Positions 46,445 to 54,610 of a stretch of 64,000 nt of DNA are shown piece by piece. The DNA lies in the NCBI GenBank assembly GCA_902825845.1, contig CADECM010000009.1, positions 1 through 64,000 of the forward strand, given 5' to 3'. The notes under the pieces are model-generated. The model worked only from the letters and a program-made list of their open reading frames with translations. It made no database searches and was not told where the DNA came from. Within the stretch, counting starts at the first letter, position 1; every line of letters starts with the position of its first letter. Made by a program: the position numbers and the translations under genes. Source of the DNA: an uncultured beta proteobacterium. Its GTDB lineage: Bacteria > Pseudomonadota > Gammaproteobacteria > Burkholderiales > SG8-41.

Positions 46445-47028
46445 CACGCGTGCGCCGCGCCCGAGGCCGGATGGCTTCCACCCTGGCCGGGCTGCCGCTG
46501 CTGATCCTGCTGCTGGTGAGCGTGATCGCGAGTGCTCAAGTCAGTCAGGCGGCGCGCAAGTGGTTGCCGCTCGCCGCGGACGGCATTCATGACCCGAAAA
46601 ATCCGTCGCTGCGATTGTTACAGGAGCCGGCCGAGTCGTTGTCACGATTGCCCGCCGACACCGCGGGCAACCAGGTGCATTGGCTTCAGGCGCTGGAGGG
46701 CGGCGCGATCAATCCCCGCACCAATATATTGCCCGGCACGCAGGTGATGGTGATCGACCTCGACATTTATCTGAACATGAAAGGCGGCACGCCGATTGTG
46801 CGCTTCCCCCATCGCGCGCATACCCTGTGGCTGGACTGCAGCAACTGCCATCAGCATTTGTTCGTGTCCAAAGCCGGCGCCAACAAATTGAGCATGAATG
46901 CGATGTTGAATGGCGAACAATGCGGCGTGTGCCACGGCGCGGTGGCGTTTCCGCTTACCGAATGCAACCGTTGTCACAACACGCCGCGCAACAAGCCCTT
47001 GCCGGCCGGCGCGTTGCGTGGTTTATGA
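46441..47028 (+). CDS. Triheme cytochrome, membrane-anchored or exported
   Basis: A 195-residue protein with an N-terminal hydrophobic segment (TLAGLPLLILLLVSVIASAQ) that may be a signal anchor. The mature domain has DGIHDPKNPSLRLLQEPAE, then FPHRAHTLWLDCSNCH, CGVCHG and CNRCH, three bis-His-type heme sites. It is the free-standing counterpart of the C-terminal module of the hexaheme protein at 43090. Start ATG 46441 overlaps the upstream stop by four bases. The C-terminal tail after the last heme is short. Likely a periplasmic electron carrier in the same chain. Confidence 0.85.
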   Translation: MTRVRRARGRMASTLAGLPLLILLLVSVIASAQVSQAARKWLPLAADGIHDPKNPSLRLLQEPAESLSRLPADTAGNQVHWLQALEGGAINPRTNILPGTQVMVIDLDIYLNMKGGTPIVRFPHRAHTLWLDCSNCHQHLFVSKAGANKLSMNAMLNGEQCGVCHGAVAFPLTECNRCHNTPRNKPLPAGALRGL

Positions 47029-47411
47029 GTAACGGCCTGATCAAGCGGGCGGCGCTGCTGGGCGCGCTGGGACTGGCGTTGCTGGCGGCGCCCTCCGTAG
47101 CCGAATACGGTGACGTGGTGTTGAACAAGGTTTCGGAAAAAAACGGCGTGCGCCCGGTGGTGTTCCCGCACTGGTTTCATCGCGTGCGTTTTCGCTGCAA
47201 GGTGTGCCACAGCGAACTTGCATTCAAAATGCGTGCCGGTGCCAACGTGGTGACCATGGCCGATATTACCAACGGCAAGTTTTGCGGCATGTGCCACAAC
47301 AATCAGATTGCGTGGGGCGCCGACAAATGCGACTTGTGCCATAGCGGCAAACCGGGCTTGAAAAGCGGCATCTATGGCGGCCATCAAACCAGTGGACCGG
47401 GACGATGGTAA
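47025..47411 (+). CDS. Triheme cytochrome, c7-like
   Basis: A 128-residue protein with a signal (LLGALGLALLAAPSVA) and three heme sites CKVCH, CGMCH and CDLCH. The segments AEYGDVVLNKV, RPVVFPHWFHRVRFRC and DKCDLCHSGKPG repeat those of the protein at 42615 almost residue by residue, without its Pro/Ala tail. The ATG at 47025 overlaps the upstream stop by four bases (ATGA). The size, about 105 residues after the signal, is near that of the small c7 cytochromes of Geobacter-type periplasmic electron transfer. Confidence 0.88.
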   Translation: MSNGLIKRAALLGALGLALLAAPSVAEYGDVVLNKVSEKNGVRPVVFPHWFHRVRFRCKVCHSELAFKMRAGANVVTMADITNGKFCGMCHNNQIAWGADKCDLCHSGKPGLKSGIYGGHQTSGPGRW

Positions 47412-48415
47412 GTATATGTTTTAAAACATATTTTTTAAATATCGTAGCGCTGTCTGCGAGCGTCGTGATGCTGATGGCGTGCGCCACGGCGCCGCGCGAC
47501 GTGCCGCCGGCTTTCAGCGGCGGTGCTGCGGCCGATCAACCCGCGCTGTCGCAGCGGCCGTCATTTTCGCCGTGGTTGTCGCTCACCGGGGCGCGTCAGG
47601 TTGCGGCGAGCGACCGCACCGGCACGCCAGCGGCGGCGGCAGCCACACTGGGATATACCCGCTTTATCCGTCCCGTTGCGCTGGCGGCGCGTGGCGGCGA
47701 GGTGGTGATACTCGATGCCGGCGCGGGCACGGCGTACCGCTACGACGCGGCACTTGATCTGATGACGGCTTTGCGCGGCGTCGCGGTGCATCCGGGCACG
47801 CAGCTTGCGCTGGGCGCGGACTATTCGCTGTACGTGATCGACCCGCCGCGCCGGCGCGTCGTGCGGGTGGCGCGCAGCGGTCAACAGCTAACCCACTATG
47901 CCTCCGCCGACTTGCAGCGTCCGGTCGATGTGGCGGTCGATGATGCGCGCGGGCTGGTGTACGTGGCCGATGGCGGTTACAACCAATTGCTGGCATTTCA
48001 GATGCTGGGCGGCGCGGCCACAGTCATCCATGTGCGTGGCGGTGAAGGCGCGCGCCTGCAAGCGGTTGGCAATATTGCGCTGGGTCCCGACGCAATCTAC
48101 GTGGCGGACCCGCTGTGCCGCTGCCTCGGGCGCGTGGCCTACCTCGGCGGCGTGCTGAGCACATTCGGTCACGACACTGTTGGCGCGCCCGGACCGTTGG
48201 CGGTGGATCGTAACCGGCGTGTGTTCGTCATCGACCAGTTCGCGCGCGTGCTCAAGGTGTTCCATCAGGGCAGGCTGATTGACACGTTGCCGCCGCGCCG
48301 CTTCGGCCTGCAGCAAATCGACGACCTGTGGATTGACGACAACGTGCTGTATCTGGCCGATGGCTTGTCCGGGCGCGTGGCGGCGCAACGCATCGCCGTG
48401 GCGGGAGGCCCCTGA
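47405..48415 (+). CDS. NHL-like propeller lipoprotein
   Basis: A 336-residue lipoprotein (lipobox VVMLMACATA). The blades are less regular than in the relatives: YTRFIRPVALAARGGEVVILDAG, ALGADYSLYVID, RPVDVAVDDARGLVYVADGGYNQLL, NIALGPDAIYVADPL, GPLAVDRNRRVFVID and QQIDDLWIDDNVLYLADG. The first codons (VSICFKTYFLN) lie inside an AT-rich junction element. The ATG at 47405 overlaps the triheme gene end by seven bases. It pairs with the propeller at 48417. A surface or periplasmic scaffolding function is inferred from the locus. Confidence 0.8.
   Translation: MVSICFKTYFLNIVALSASVVMLMACATAPRDVPPAFSGGAAADQPALSQRPSFSPWLSLTGARQVAASDRTGTPAAAAATLGYTRFIRPVALAARGGEVVILDAGAGTAYRYDAALDLMTALRGVAVHPGTQLALGADYSLYVIDPPRRRVVRVARSGQQLTHYASADLQRPVDVAVDDARGLVYVADGGYNQLLAFQMLGGAATVIHVRGGEGARLQAVGNIALGPDAIYVADPLCRCLGRVAYLGGVLSTFGHDTVGAPGPLAVDRNRRVFVIDQFARVLKVFHQGRLIDTLPPRRFGLQQIDDLWIDDNVLYLADGLSGRVAAQRIAVAGGP
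47408..47440 (+). repeat. AT-rich junction element, copy g
   Basis: GTAAGTATATGTTTTAAAAC followed by ATATTTTTTAAA; its reverse complement reads TTTAAAAAATATGTTTTAAA then ACATATACTTAC. It overlaps the triheme stop codon (TAA, 47409-47411) and encodes the N-terminus of the propeller lipoprotein. Confidence 0.6.
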
Positions 48416-48416
48416 T

Positions 48417-49496
48417 ATGCGCCGGGCGCTCCCCCTGCTGCTGGTGCTGGCATGCATCGGTTGTGCGAGCGACAACGGCCCGCGCACCTTGCACTTCGGC
48501 ATGGACGATGCGCCGGAGGGCAAACGCCTGCTATGGCCGGTGGCGCCCGAGGTGCCGCGCTACCTGTATGCAGGGCAACTGACCGGGGAATCCAATTTTC
48601 GCAAAAGCGAAAGTTCGCGCGACGGCGTCGGCGGATTCCTGCGCTGGCTCGCGGGCATCATCACCGGCGAGCAGACGCCGGTGGTGTTGCAGCGGCCGCA
48701 AAGCGGTGTCGTCGATGCAAACGGGCGTATTTTTGTGACCGACAGCAGCCGCCAGGCGCTGTTCGTGTTCGAACAAAAGGCGGGTGAGCTGCAGGTGTGG
48801 GACAAGGCCGCGGGGCTCGCGGGGTTTGTGTCACCGGTCGCCGTGACCTTGGGCCCGAACGGACAGGTATTGGTCAGTGATGCCGAACTGGGCATCGTCG
48901 CGCGGCTTGACGCCAGCGGCAATCCGCTACCCAGCCTCGGCAAAGGCGTGCTGAAACGTCCCACCGGACTCGCCTACGACGCGAAGCGCGGCTTGCTTTA
49001 TGTCGCCGATACCCGCGCCCACGACATCAAGGTTTTCGACAATGACGGCCGGCTGATTAAGACTATTGGCCGCCGGGGCGAGGCTGGCGGCGAGTTCAAC
49101 GCGCCGACGTTCCTGACGTTTGCGCACGACGAGCTTTACGTGATCGATGCCATGAACAACCGCGTGCAGGTATTCCGCGGCGATAACGCGCAATTGCGTT
49201 TGACGTTTGGCACGCGCGGCCTGTATGTCGGCAACCTGGTGCGTCCCAAGGGCGTGGCGGTGGACAGCGCCGGCAACATCTACGTCGTCGAGTCCTACTA
49301 TGACCGCCTGCTGGTATTCGACAAGCACGGCAATTTTCTGATGCCGATCGGGGGCGCCGGCCAGACGACCGGGCGCTTTTATCTGCCGGCGGGCGTGTGG
49401 GTGGACAGCCGCGACCGCGTATTTGTCGCGGATATGTTCAACGGCCGCGTGGTGCTGTTTCAGTTTCTGGGCGGGGGGGCGGATGGCGAGCCTTGA
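48417..49496 (+). CDS. NHL-repeat propeller lipoprotein
   Basis: A 359-residue lipoprotein (lipobox LACIGCAS). Six NHL blades can be marked: QSGVVDANGRIFVTDS, SPVAVTLGPNGQVLVSD, RPTGLAYDAKRGLLYVAD, APTFLTFAHDELYVID, RPKGVAVDSAGNIYVVES and LPAGVWVDSRDRVFVADM. The linker APEVPRYLYAGQL before the blades parallels PPDVPRFVYERTI in the propeller at 37300, so the two are true paralogues. The stop at 49496 is overlapped by the start of the 11-heme gene. Likely outer-membrane-anchored. Confidence 0.85.
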   Translation: MRRALPLLLVLACIGCASDNGPRTLHFGMDDAPEGKRLLWPVAPEVPRYLYAGQLTGESNFRKSESSRDGVGGFLRWLAGIITGEQTPVVLQRPQSGVVDANGRIFVTDSSRQALFVFEQKAGELQVWDKAAGLAGFVSPVAVTLGPNGQVLVSDAELGIVARLDASGNPLPSLGKGVLKRPTGLAYDAKRGLLYVADTRAHDIKVFDNDGRLIKTIGRRGEAGGEFNAPTFLTFAHDELYVIDAMNNRVQVFRGDNAQLRLTFGTRGLYVGNLVRPKGVAVDSAGNIYVVESYYDRLLVFDKHGNFLMPIGGAGQTTGRFYLPAGVWVDSRDRVFVADMFNGRVVLFQFLGGGADGEP

Positions 49497-52056
49497 GGCC
49501 ATGCGCGCCGCGCTCCTGTTCGCGCTCGTGCTGTGGTCCGGCGCCTGTGCGGGCGCGGTGTCCGATGTGCGCAGCACGCGGCATAATTTTTCGGTAAGCG
49601 GCTCCGGTACGGTCAAAGCGGTCAGCGAAACGCAGGTGTGCGTGTTCTGCCACACGCCGCACGCGGCAACGCCGGGCGTGACACCGCTGTGGAATCGCAA
49701 GCTGTCGAATTCGACCTACACCACCTACACCTCGTCCTCGCTCGACGCCGCGGCCATTCAGGGTACCCTGGATCAGCCGGGCGGCAGTTCCAAGCTGTGC
49801 CTGTCGTGCCACGACGGCACGCTCGCCATCGGCAACGTCAACGTGTTAAACGGGCTGGGTTCGCCGTCGCAGCAGGGCACGGTCGCGGTGCCGATGAGCG
49901 GCACCGGCGCCGGTGGGGTGATGCCCGACGGTGCGGGCGCCGCCACCGGATTTACCCGCAACCTCGGGGTGAATCTGACCAACGATCATCCGATCTCGCT
50001 GACATTCAGCAACACGCTGGCGGAGCGAGACGGTGAGTTGCGCAATGTCGATGCCAGTCAGAAATGGCCGCCTGGCAGCGGCAGCGTGATTGGCGTGCGC
50101 AGTTCGGGCTATCGACCGCAGCTGCCGCTGGAACCGACCGGGACCGCGAATCTGGGGCAGATTCAATGTGGCACCTGCCACGATCCGCATTTGCACGAGC
50201 CGGACACCACCAAAGGCAATCAGAAATTCCTGCGCCAGAACCGCTTCCAGGAGGGCATACCCACCAACGCGCATGATCCGGCCAGCGACATCATTTGCGT
50301 TTCGTGCCACGACAAGAACCAGGGCAGCGGCGTCTGGGCCTTTTCGGCGCACGCCAACCCGCTGGTCGCGACCCAGACCTACACCGCCGGCGCCGCGGCG
50401 CAGCGCGAGTTTCCCGTCAATCTGCCGGTGTGGAAGGCCGCTTGCCTGAACTGCCACGACACGCACACGGTGCCGGGCGCGCGGCGCCTGATTCGCGAAG
50501 GCACAGACAGCGTGACCACGCCCAAAACCGGCGGCAACGCCGCGCTGGAGCAAACCTGTTACCAGTGCCACACCGATGCCGCCTCCAGCGTGCTCACGCC
50601 GTCGCCCACGGTGCCGAATATTCGCGGCGATTTTCTCCTGGCACGGCGCATGCCCATCACATCGACCGACCAGGCCGCGGGCAGCGAGGTGCACGACATC
50701 GGCGGCAATTTTACCGACACGGCATTCGCCGACTGTTCGACACCAACCAACCGCTGCGGCAAGGATTTTCTGGAATCTCGCGGCAAGCTCGGCGTGGGTG
50801 ATCTGAACAATCGCCACGCCGAATGTACCGACTGTCACAACCCGCATCGGGTGGTGAAATTTCGCTCGTTCCTCGGCAGCCCCGGCGGCGGTCTGGCCGG
50901 CGCGCCGGACGCGGCCGGCACCCACACGCATACCGATAGCGCCGGCTATACCCATACCAACATTTTATCCGGCGTGCTGCGCGGTACCTGGGGTGTAGAG
51001 CCGGTGTACGGCTCGGCGTCGTTTCAGAATCTGCCGACGAGTTTCATTGTCAAGCGCGGCGATCCCGGATCCAGCGTGGATACGTCCGTGGGCGCGCCCT
51101 ATGCCACACGCGAGTATCAGATCTGCCTCAAGTGCCATTCCGATTACGGCTATAGCGACAACAACGCCTACCCGCTCGGCAGCCGTCCGCCGCTCGGCTA
51201 TCCCGGCGGTACGCCCGCGGGCACCAACAATCTGCAGCAATACACCAATCAGGCAAAAGAGTTTCAGGCGCCCATTACGCATCGCGGCGAAACCACCACC
51301 AACGACTCCGGCGCCGCCGTCGCGTTCGGCGCCAACAATCATCGCTCCTGGCACCCGGTGATGGATTCCACCGGGCGCAGCGGGCCGATACGCGGCAACG
51401 GCAGCGACATCAGTGCCCGCTGGCGCCTGCCGTGGAGCAACGCGGTGGGCGCGCAAACCATGTATTGCAGCGATTGTCATGGCTCGAATGTGGCGTCGGC
51501 GACTTCGGTGATTCCGGACGGCGGTGAGAACGGCAATCCCTGGGGACCGCATGGCTCAAGCAACAACTTTATTTTGAAAGGGCAGTGGAACAGTGGCACC
51601 GGCAGCGGGCAGCAGGGCGACGGCCTGTGTTTCAAATGCCACAACTACGACAGTTACGCCACGCGCGCCGAACAACGCACCGGCTTTTACAACGATCCCG
51701 ACGATCGCGGCCGCGGCGACTTGCATTCGTATCACGCCGACAAGATCGGCCGCATGCGCTGCAGTTGGTGTCACGTCGCTGTGCCGCATGGCTGGAAGAA
51801 CAAGGCGCTGCTGGTCAACCTGAATGACGTGGGACCCGAAGGCGGTCTGGCGCCAGGCACGCAGGTGCGCAACAACACCACGGCCGGATACAACAACGGT
51901 CCCTACTACCTGAACGCGATGCTGAAGATTCGCACCTTTCGCGCCAGTGGTTTGTGGCGCGAGAACGATTGCGGCTCCGCCGGCGCGCCGGGCAACGGTC
52001 AGTCGGGACGCGACTGGATGCGCGACAGCAATGAAAATTGCTCAAACCCGCCGTGA
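49483..52056 (+). CDS. Eleven-heme c-type cytochrome
   Basis: An 857-residue exported protein and the largest cytochrome of the locus. Heme sites in order are CVFCH, CLSCH, CGTCH, CVSCH, CLNCH, CYQCH, CTDCH, CLKCH, CSDCH, CFKCH and CSWCH. The opening VRSTRHNFSVSG followed by VCVFCHTPHAA and the CHDPH and CHNPH motifs mark it as a doubled-CXXCH protein like the one at 38670. Long Gly/Ser/Asn-rich stretches between hemes (HRSWHPVMDSTGRSG, NNFILKGQWNSGTGSGQQ) resemble surface cytochromes. The signal is LFALVLWSGACAGA. Start ATG 49483 overlaps the propeller gene by 14 bases; ATG 49501 with GAGG is an alternative. Probable extracellular terminal cytochrome. Confidence 0.88.
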   Translation: MASLEAMRAALLFALVLWSGACAGAVSDVRSTRHNFSVSGSGTVKAVSETQVCVFCHTPHAATPGVTPLWNRKLSNSTYTTYTSSSLDAAAIQGTLDQPGGSSKLCLSCHDGTLAIGNVNVLNGLGSPSQQGTVAVPMSGTGAGGVMPDGAGAATGFTRNLGVNLTNDHPISLTFSNTLAERDGELRNVDASQKWPPGSGSVIGVRSSGYRPQLPLEPTGTANLGQIQCGTCHDPHLHEPDTTKGNQKFLRQNRFQEGIPTNAHDPASDIICVSCHDKNQGSGVWAFSAHANPLVATQTYTAGAAAQREFPVNLPVWKAACLNCHDTHTVPGARRLIREGTDSVTTPKTGGNAALEQTCYQCHTDAASSVLTPSPTVPNIRGDFLLARRMPITSTDQAAGSEVHDIGGNFTDTAFADCSTPTNRCGKDFLESRGKLGVGDLNNRHAECTDCHNPHRVVKFRSFLGSPGGGLAGAPDAAGTHTHTDSAGYTHTNILSGVLRGTWGVEPVYGSASFQNLPTSFIVKRGDPGSSVDTSVGAPYATREYQICLKCHSDYGYSDNNAYPLGSRPPLGYPGGTPAGTNNLQQYTNQAKEFQAPITHRGETTTNDSGAAVAFGANNHRSWHPVMDSTGRSGPIRGNGSDISARWRLPWSNAVGAQTMYCSDCHGSNVASATSVIPDGGENGNPWGPHGSSNNFILKGQWNSGTGSGQQGDGLCFKCHNYDSYATRAEQRTGFYNDPDDRGRGDLHSYHADKIGRMRCSWCHVAVPHGWKNKALLVNLNDVGPEGGLAPGTQVRNNTTAGYNNGPYYLNAMLKIRTFRASGLWRENDCGSAGAPGNGQSGRDWMRDSNENCSNPP

Positions 52057-52089
52057 TTTATAAGTTATTGTTTTTAAACGATTATTATG
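52057..52089 (-). repeat. AT-rich junction element, copy h
   Basis: The reverse complement reads CATAATAATCGTTTAAAAAC then AATAACTTATAAA. It fills the whole gap between the 11-heme gene stop and the resB ATG at 52087. AATCGTTTAAAAACA is identical to copy e. Confidence 0.62.
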
Positions 52090-53103
52090 AATACCATCAC
52101 AGCACGAGCCAGCGCAACGGCAGTCACCGTCGGCGTCGCCGCGAACGCGTTGCGGCGGCTGGCGAGTACGCGTTTGACCCTGCTGGTGATCGCGCTGCTG
52201 GCGTTGGGGGTGATGCTGTACGATCCTTCCGCCGGGCGTGGCGCGTGGCTGTTGGTGGCGCCGTTGACGCTGGCAGCACTCAACCTGCTCGGGGCAATAC
52301 TCAGCAACGGCGTGTTGCGGCGAAACGCGGCATTGCTGATGTTTCATTTTGCGCTGCTGGCGATCGTGGTGCTGGTGGCGGCGGGGCGGCTCACCTATCT
52401 CAAAGGCCAGCTTGAGCTGGCCGAAGGCGAGACCTTCAGCGGCCAGCTCACGAAAATGGAAAGCGGTCCCTGGCATCGCTCGCGTCTCGAACAAGCGGCG
52501 TTTCGCAACGACGGCTACCGCATCCGATACGCCAAAGGCGTGAAGCGCGCCGAAACGCGCAATGCCGTGCAGTGGCTGGATGACAGCGGGCAATCGCAAC
52601 ACGCCGTGATTGGCGACCACACCCCATTGACGCGGCTTGGCTATCACTTTTACACCAGCTTCAACAAGGGCTTCGCGCCAGTGTTTGTGTGGCAGGGGCG
52701 GGGTGCGGCGCCGCAGCGCGGCAGTATCAACCTGCCGTCGTACCCGATACACGAATACGGGCAGGCGCTGACGTGGACCCTGCCCGGCACACAAACACCG
52801 GTGTGGACCATGCTGCAGTTCGACGAAGTGCTGCTTGATCCGCTGCGGCCGTCGGAGCTGCGCGTGCCGAAGCGGCACTCACTCGTTCTGCGCCTGGCTG
52901 GCGAGCGGCACGAACTGACACCGGGCATGCAGCTTGCTTTGCCCGAGGGTGTGCTGACCTACGAGCGGCTGACACTATGGATGGGCTACACCGTGTTTTA
53001 TGACTGGACTTTGCCTTGGCTGGCCGCGGCGTGTTTTTTCGCGGTGGCGGCACTGGCGTGGTATTTCTGGCGCAAGTTCGCCGCGCAACCCTGGGACGCG
53101 TGA
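52087..53103 (+). CDS. resB: Cytochrome c biogenesis protein ResB/Ccs1
   Basis: A 338-residue System II cytochrome c synthase subunit. Three N-terminal membrane segments (LASTRLTLLVIALLALGVMLY, WLLVAPLTLAALNLLGAIL, LLMFHFALLAIVVLVAAG) are followed by a periplasmic domain of about 170 residues (YLKGQLELAEGETFSG, LPSYPIHEYGQ, TPVWTMLQFDEV) and a last segment ending WYFWRKF. It works with CcsA to hold and attach heme to CXXCH sites. The next gene, ccsA, begins at once. The protein is shorter than many ResB proteins, which reach 450 or more, but has the family order of parts. Confidence 0.82.
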   Translation: MNTITARASATAVTVGVAANALRRLASTRLTLLVIALLALGVMLYDPSAGRGAWLLVAPLTLAALNLLGAILSNGVLRRNAALLMFHFALLAIVVLVAAGRLTYLKGQLELAEGETFSGQLTKMESGPWHRSRLEQAAFRNDGYRIRYAKGVKRAETRNAVQWLDDSGQSQHAVIGDHTPLTRLGYHFYTSFNKGFAPVFVWQGRGAAPQRGSINLPSYPIHEYGQALTWTLPGTQTPVWTMLQFDEVLLDPLRPSELRVPKRHSLVLRLAGERHELTPGMQLALPEGVLTYERLTLWMGYTVFYDWTLPWLAAACFFAVAALAWYFWRKFAAQPWDA

Positions 53104-53931
53104 ATGATGTCCACGGCGATGGCCACCGAACTGCAACTGCTGTGGGCCGCAGTGGCGATCTATACCCTCGCTGGATCGACCGCGATTGGCGCCACGGTCA
53201 TGGCCCGCCGCGTCGAGCGCTGGGTGCTCGCGCTGGTGGTGGCCGGGCTGGTGGTGCACGCGGCATCGCTCGCGCTGCGCTGGGAACGGGTGGGCCACGG
53301 ACCCTTCATTACGCTGTTTGAAATTCTATCCAGTAATGTGTGGAGCCTGTCCCTGGTATTCAGCATCGCCTACTGGCGCGTGCCCGCGATACGTCCGTCG
53401 GCCGCGGTGGTAATGCCGGTGCTGTTCGTCCTGATGGGCTGGATGCTGGTGAGCAGCCCCGGCGAAGGCCATTTCCCGCCAACGTATCGAACGGTGTGGC
53501 TGTATATCCATGTGCTGTTCGGCAAGATTTTTCTGGGATCGGTTCTGGTGGCCGTGGGGCTTGCGGGCATCATCCTGTTACGCCGCGCGGGTTTCGCCAT
53601 GCGCCACACGGCGCGTATGCCGGACAGCGTAAAGCTGGAAAACCTCGCGTTCCGCTTCATGATTCTGGGCTTTGTGTTCGAGACCCTGATGCTGATCGCC
53701 GGCGCCATTTGGGCGCAGGATGCCTGGGGACGCTATTGGGCATGGGATCCGCTGGAGACCTGGGCGTTCCTGACCTGGATCATGTTGGCGTTTTTCGTGC
53801 ACGCGCGCGTGACGTTGCGGCTGCGGCCGCATCACGGTGCGCTGTTCATCATCGCCGTATTCGTGCTGGCGTTTCTGACCTTTTTTGGCGTGCCGTTTGT
53901 GTCAACGGCGCCTCACAAGGGGGCGGTGTGA
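53104..53931 (+). CDS. ccsA: Cytochrome c synthase subunit CcsA/ResC
   Basis: A 275-residue membrane protein, the heme-handling partner of ResB. The WWD-like motif is WGRYWAWDPLETWAFLTW, with flanking periplasmic histidines in YIHVLFGKIFLGS and FFGVPFVSTAPHKG. The GHGPFITLFEILSSNVWSL segment near residue 62 is the first conserved loop of the family. It starts at ATG 53104 (or 53107) immediately after resB. Together the pair forms the complete System II synthase, able to mature the many hemes of this locus. Confidence 0.87.
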   Translation: MMSTAMATELQLLWAAVAIYTLAGSTAIGATVMARRVERWVLALVVAGLVVHAASLALRWERVGHGPFITLFEILSSNVWSLSLVFSIAYWRVPAIRPSAAVVMPVLFVLMGWMLVSSPGEGHFPPTYRTVWLYIHVLFGKIFLGSVLVAVGLAGIILLRRAGFAMRHTARMPDSVKLENLAFRFMILGFVFETLMLIAGAIWAQDAWGRYWAWDPLETWAFLTWIMLAFFVHARVTLRLRPHHGALFIIAVFVLAFLTFFGVPFVSTAPHKGAV

Positions 53932-53933
53932 GT

Positions 53934-54479
53934 ATGCCGGCGCGGGCGCGCGGCTGGCGTGCTCCGGCGCTGCTGCTGTTGGCGCTGGCGGTGATTGGCG
54001 CGGGCGGTCTGCTGGTGGCTGCGCTCGGCGACCACTTTGCCGTGGGCGGCGGTAGCGCACCGCATCCGCCGAAGACAGGGCCGCTGCCGGCGGAAGTGCA
54101 TCAACGTTTCCAGCAGGGGGTGATGATGCTGCATGCGAAGCAGCATGAACATGCGCTCGCCGCATTTCATCGCGTGCTGGCATTGGCGCCCGACCTGCCC
54201 GAGGCGCATGTCAACATGGGTTACGCGCTGTTGGGTCTCAAACGGTACGACGCCGCGCGCCAATTCTTTGAAGGCGCGATTGCGCTGCGCACCCGTCAAC
54301 ACAATGCCTACTACGGTCTGGCCGTCGCACTTGAAGGCCTGCACGACCTGCCGGGCGCCATCGGTGCCATGCGCAGTTACGCGCATCTCGCCAAGGCCGA
54401 TGATCCTTACAAACGCAAGGCCGAGGCGGCGATTTGGGAATGGCAGGCGGCAACCCGACCGGCATCGTCGGTGAAATAA
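53934..54479 (+). CDS. TPR-repeat membrane-anchored protein
   Basis: A 181-residue protein with an N-terminal membrane segment (ALLLLALAVIGAGGLLVAAL). Three tetratricopeptide units follow: FQQGVMMLHAKQHEHALAAFHRVLALAPDL, PEAHVNMGYALLGLKRYDAARQFFEGAIALR and NAYYGLAVALEGLHDLPGAIGAMRSYAHLA. In cytochrome c maturation operons such small TPR proteins resemble the C-domain of CcmI/NrfG, which binds apocytochrome. It lies two bases after ccsA, so it probably presents substrate to ResB-CcsA or CcmF. A GTG at 53928 is an alternative start. Confidence 0.8.
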   Translation: MPARARGWRAPALLLLALAVIGAGGLLVAALGDHFAVGGGSAPHPPKTGPLPAEVHQRFQQGVMMLHAKQHEHALAAFHRVLALAPDLPEAHVNMGYALLGLKRYDAARQFFEGAIALRTRQHNAYYGLAVALEGLHDLPGAIGAMRSYAHLAKADDPYKRKAEAAIWEWQAATRPASSVK

Positions 54480-54504
54480 AAGTCGTTTAAAAACATATAT
54501 TTAT
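54476..54504 (+). repeat. AT-rich junction element, copy i
   Basis: ATAAAAGTCGTTTAAAAACA followed by TATATTTAT. It overlaps the TPR gene stop codon (TAA, 54477-54479) and reaches the ATG at 54503, the first in-frame start of the ccmC-like frame. TCGTTTAAAAACA is shared with copies e and h. Confidence 0.65.
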
Positions 54505-54610
54505 GACGATTTCAAATGGCGCACGATTTGCTTGTGCAGGCGTTGACTTCCATGCAATCTCGGTAACGGGAATGGCGGCAACACCCAGGTTCCTTCGCGG
54601 CGCGGCGGCG

